The position numbers and the translations under genes were made by a program. A stretch of DNA of 5,964 bases. Origin: HGM12587 sp964580255. Lineage in GTDB: Bacteria > Bacillota > Clostridia > Lachnospirales > Lachnospiraceae. This document shows positions 5,915-5,964 of this stretch, in pieces. The stretch lies in the NCBI GenBank assembly GCA_964580255.1, contig CAZOJX010000108.1:1-5964 (forward strand), read 5' to 3'. Below the pieces are notes generated by a model that had not been told where the DNA came from, ran no database searches, and saw only the letters and a program-made list of their open reading frames with translations. Each line of letters opens with the position of its first letter. The first letter of the stretch is position 1.

Positions 5915-5957
5915 CTGTCGCGAACGACAACAACAAAACATCGAAAATACTTGTTTT
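5915..5957 (+). other. Two short hairpins in a putative leader at the right edge
   Basis: TGTCG (5916-5920) pairs with CGACA (5925-5929) around CGAA, and AAAACA (5935-5940) pairs with TGTTTT (5952-5957). They follow the possible promoter at 5879. Their role is unknown, and the window is cut too close to judge whether this is a structured leader. Confidence 0.2.
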
Positions 5958-5964
5958 ACAGAGC

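Noticed and set aside
5416..5924. GCGACAGC at 5421-5428 and inverted near 5916-5923, as if bracketing the ABC remnant
   Set aside because: Only eight bases match and the flanks do not. There is no transposase and no target duplication, so it is not supported as insertion-sequence ends.

Overview
The window looks like chromosomal DNA of a low-to-moderate-GC Clostridia, most likely a gut Lachnospiraceae-type bacterium. This rests on strong AGGAGG-type ribosome binding sites, sigma-A-like promoters, T-rich hairpin terminators and the gene families present. The lineage is an inference; no rRNA or marker gene is in view.

Layout from left to right. (1) The 3' part of a small Cys-rich membrane protein gene enters from the left (2-256, +). 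(2) After a 160-bp regulatory gap comes a 504-residue family GH79 (heparanase/beta-glucuronidase-like) enzyme (417-1931, +). (3) A hairpin-rich 111-bp gap is followed by a TetR-type regulator (2043-2597, +). (4) A 54-bp hairpin forms a bidirectional terminator that contains the stop codons of both convergent genes. (5) On the minus strand a two-gene operon runs leftwards: a GPH-family (MelB/UidB-like) cation symporter (3840-5237), then a CE15-like glucuronoyl esterase (2642-3829), coupled with a 10-nt gap. A near-consensus promoter (TTGATA-17-TATAAT) drives it. (6) Further right is a decayed ABC-transporter remnant (about 5443-5855, minus), in which a permease fragment is joined to the C-terminal half of an ATPase with a frameshift. 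(7) The right edge carries a possible rightward promoter and leader for a gene outside the window.

The four intact genes read as one catabolic locus for glucuronic-acid-containing compounds. The symporter would import a small glucuronide or glucuronoyl ester. The esterase, which has no signal peptide, would hydrolyse an ester on the uronic acid carboxylate. The GH79 enzyme, also without a signal peptide, would release the uronic acid, and the TetR protein would sense substrate or product. Pairing a cytosolic CE15-like esterase with a cytosolic GH79 enzyme is the most interesting aspect of the window. The substrate (plant 4-O-methylglucuronate material, flavonoid or other glucuronide esters, or glycosaminoglycan fragments) cannot be decided from sequence. 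No hexuronate isomerase, kinase or dehydrogenase is present, so catabolism of the released uronate must be encoded elsewhere.
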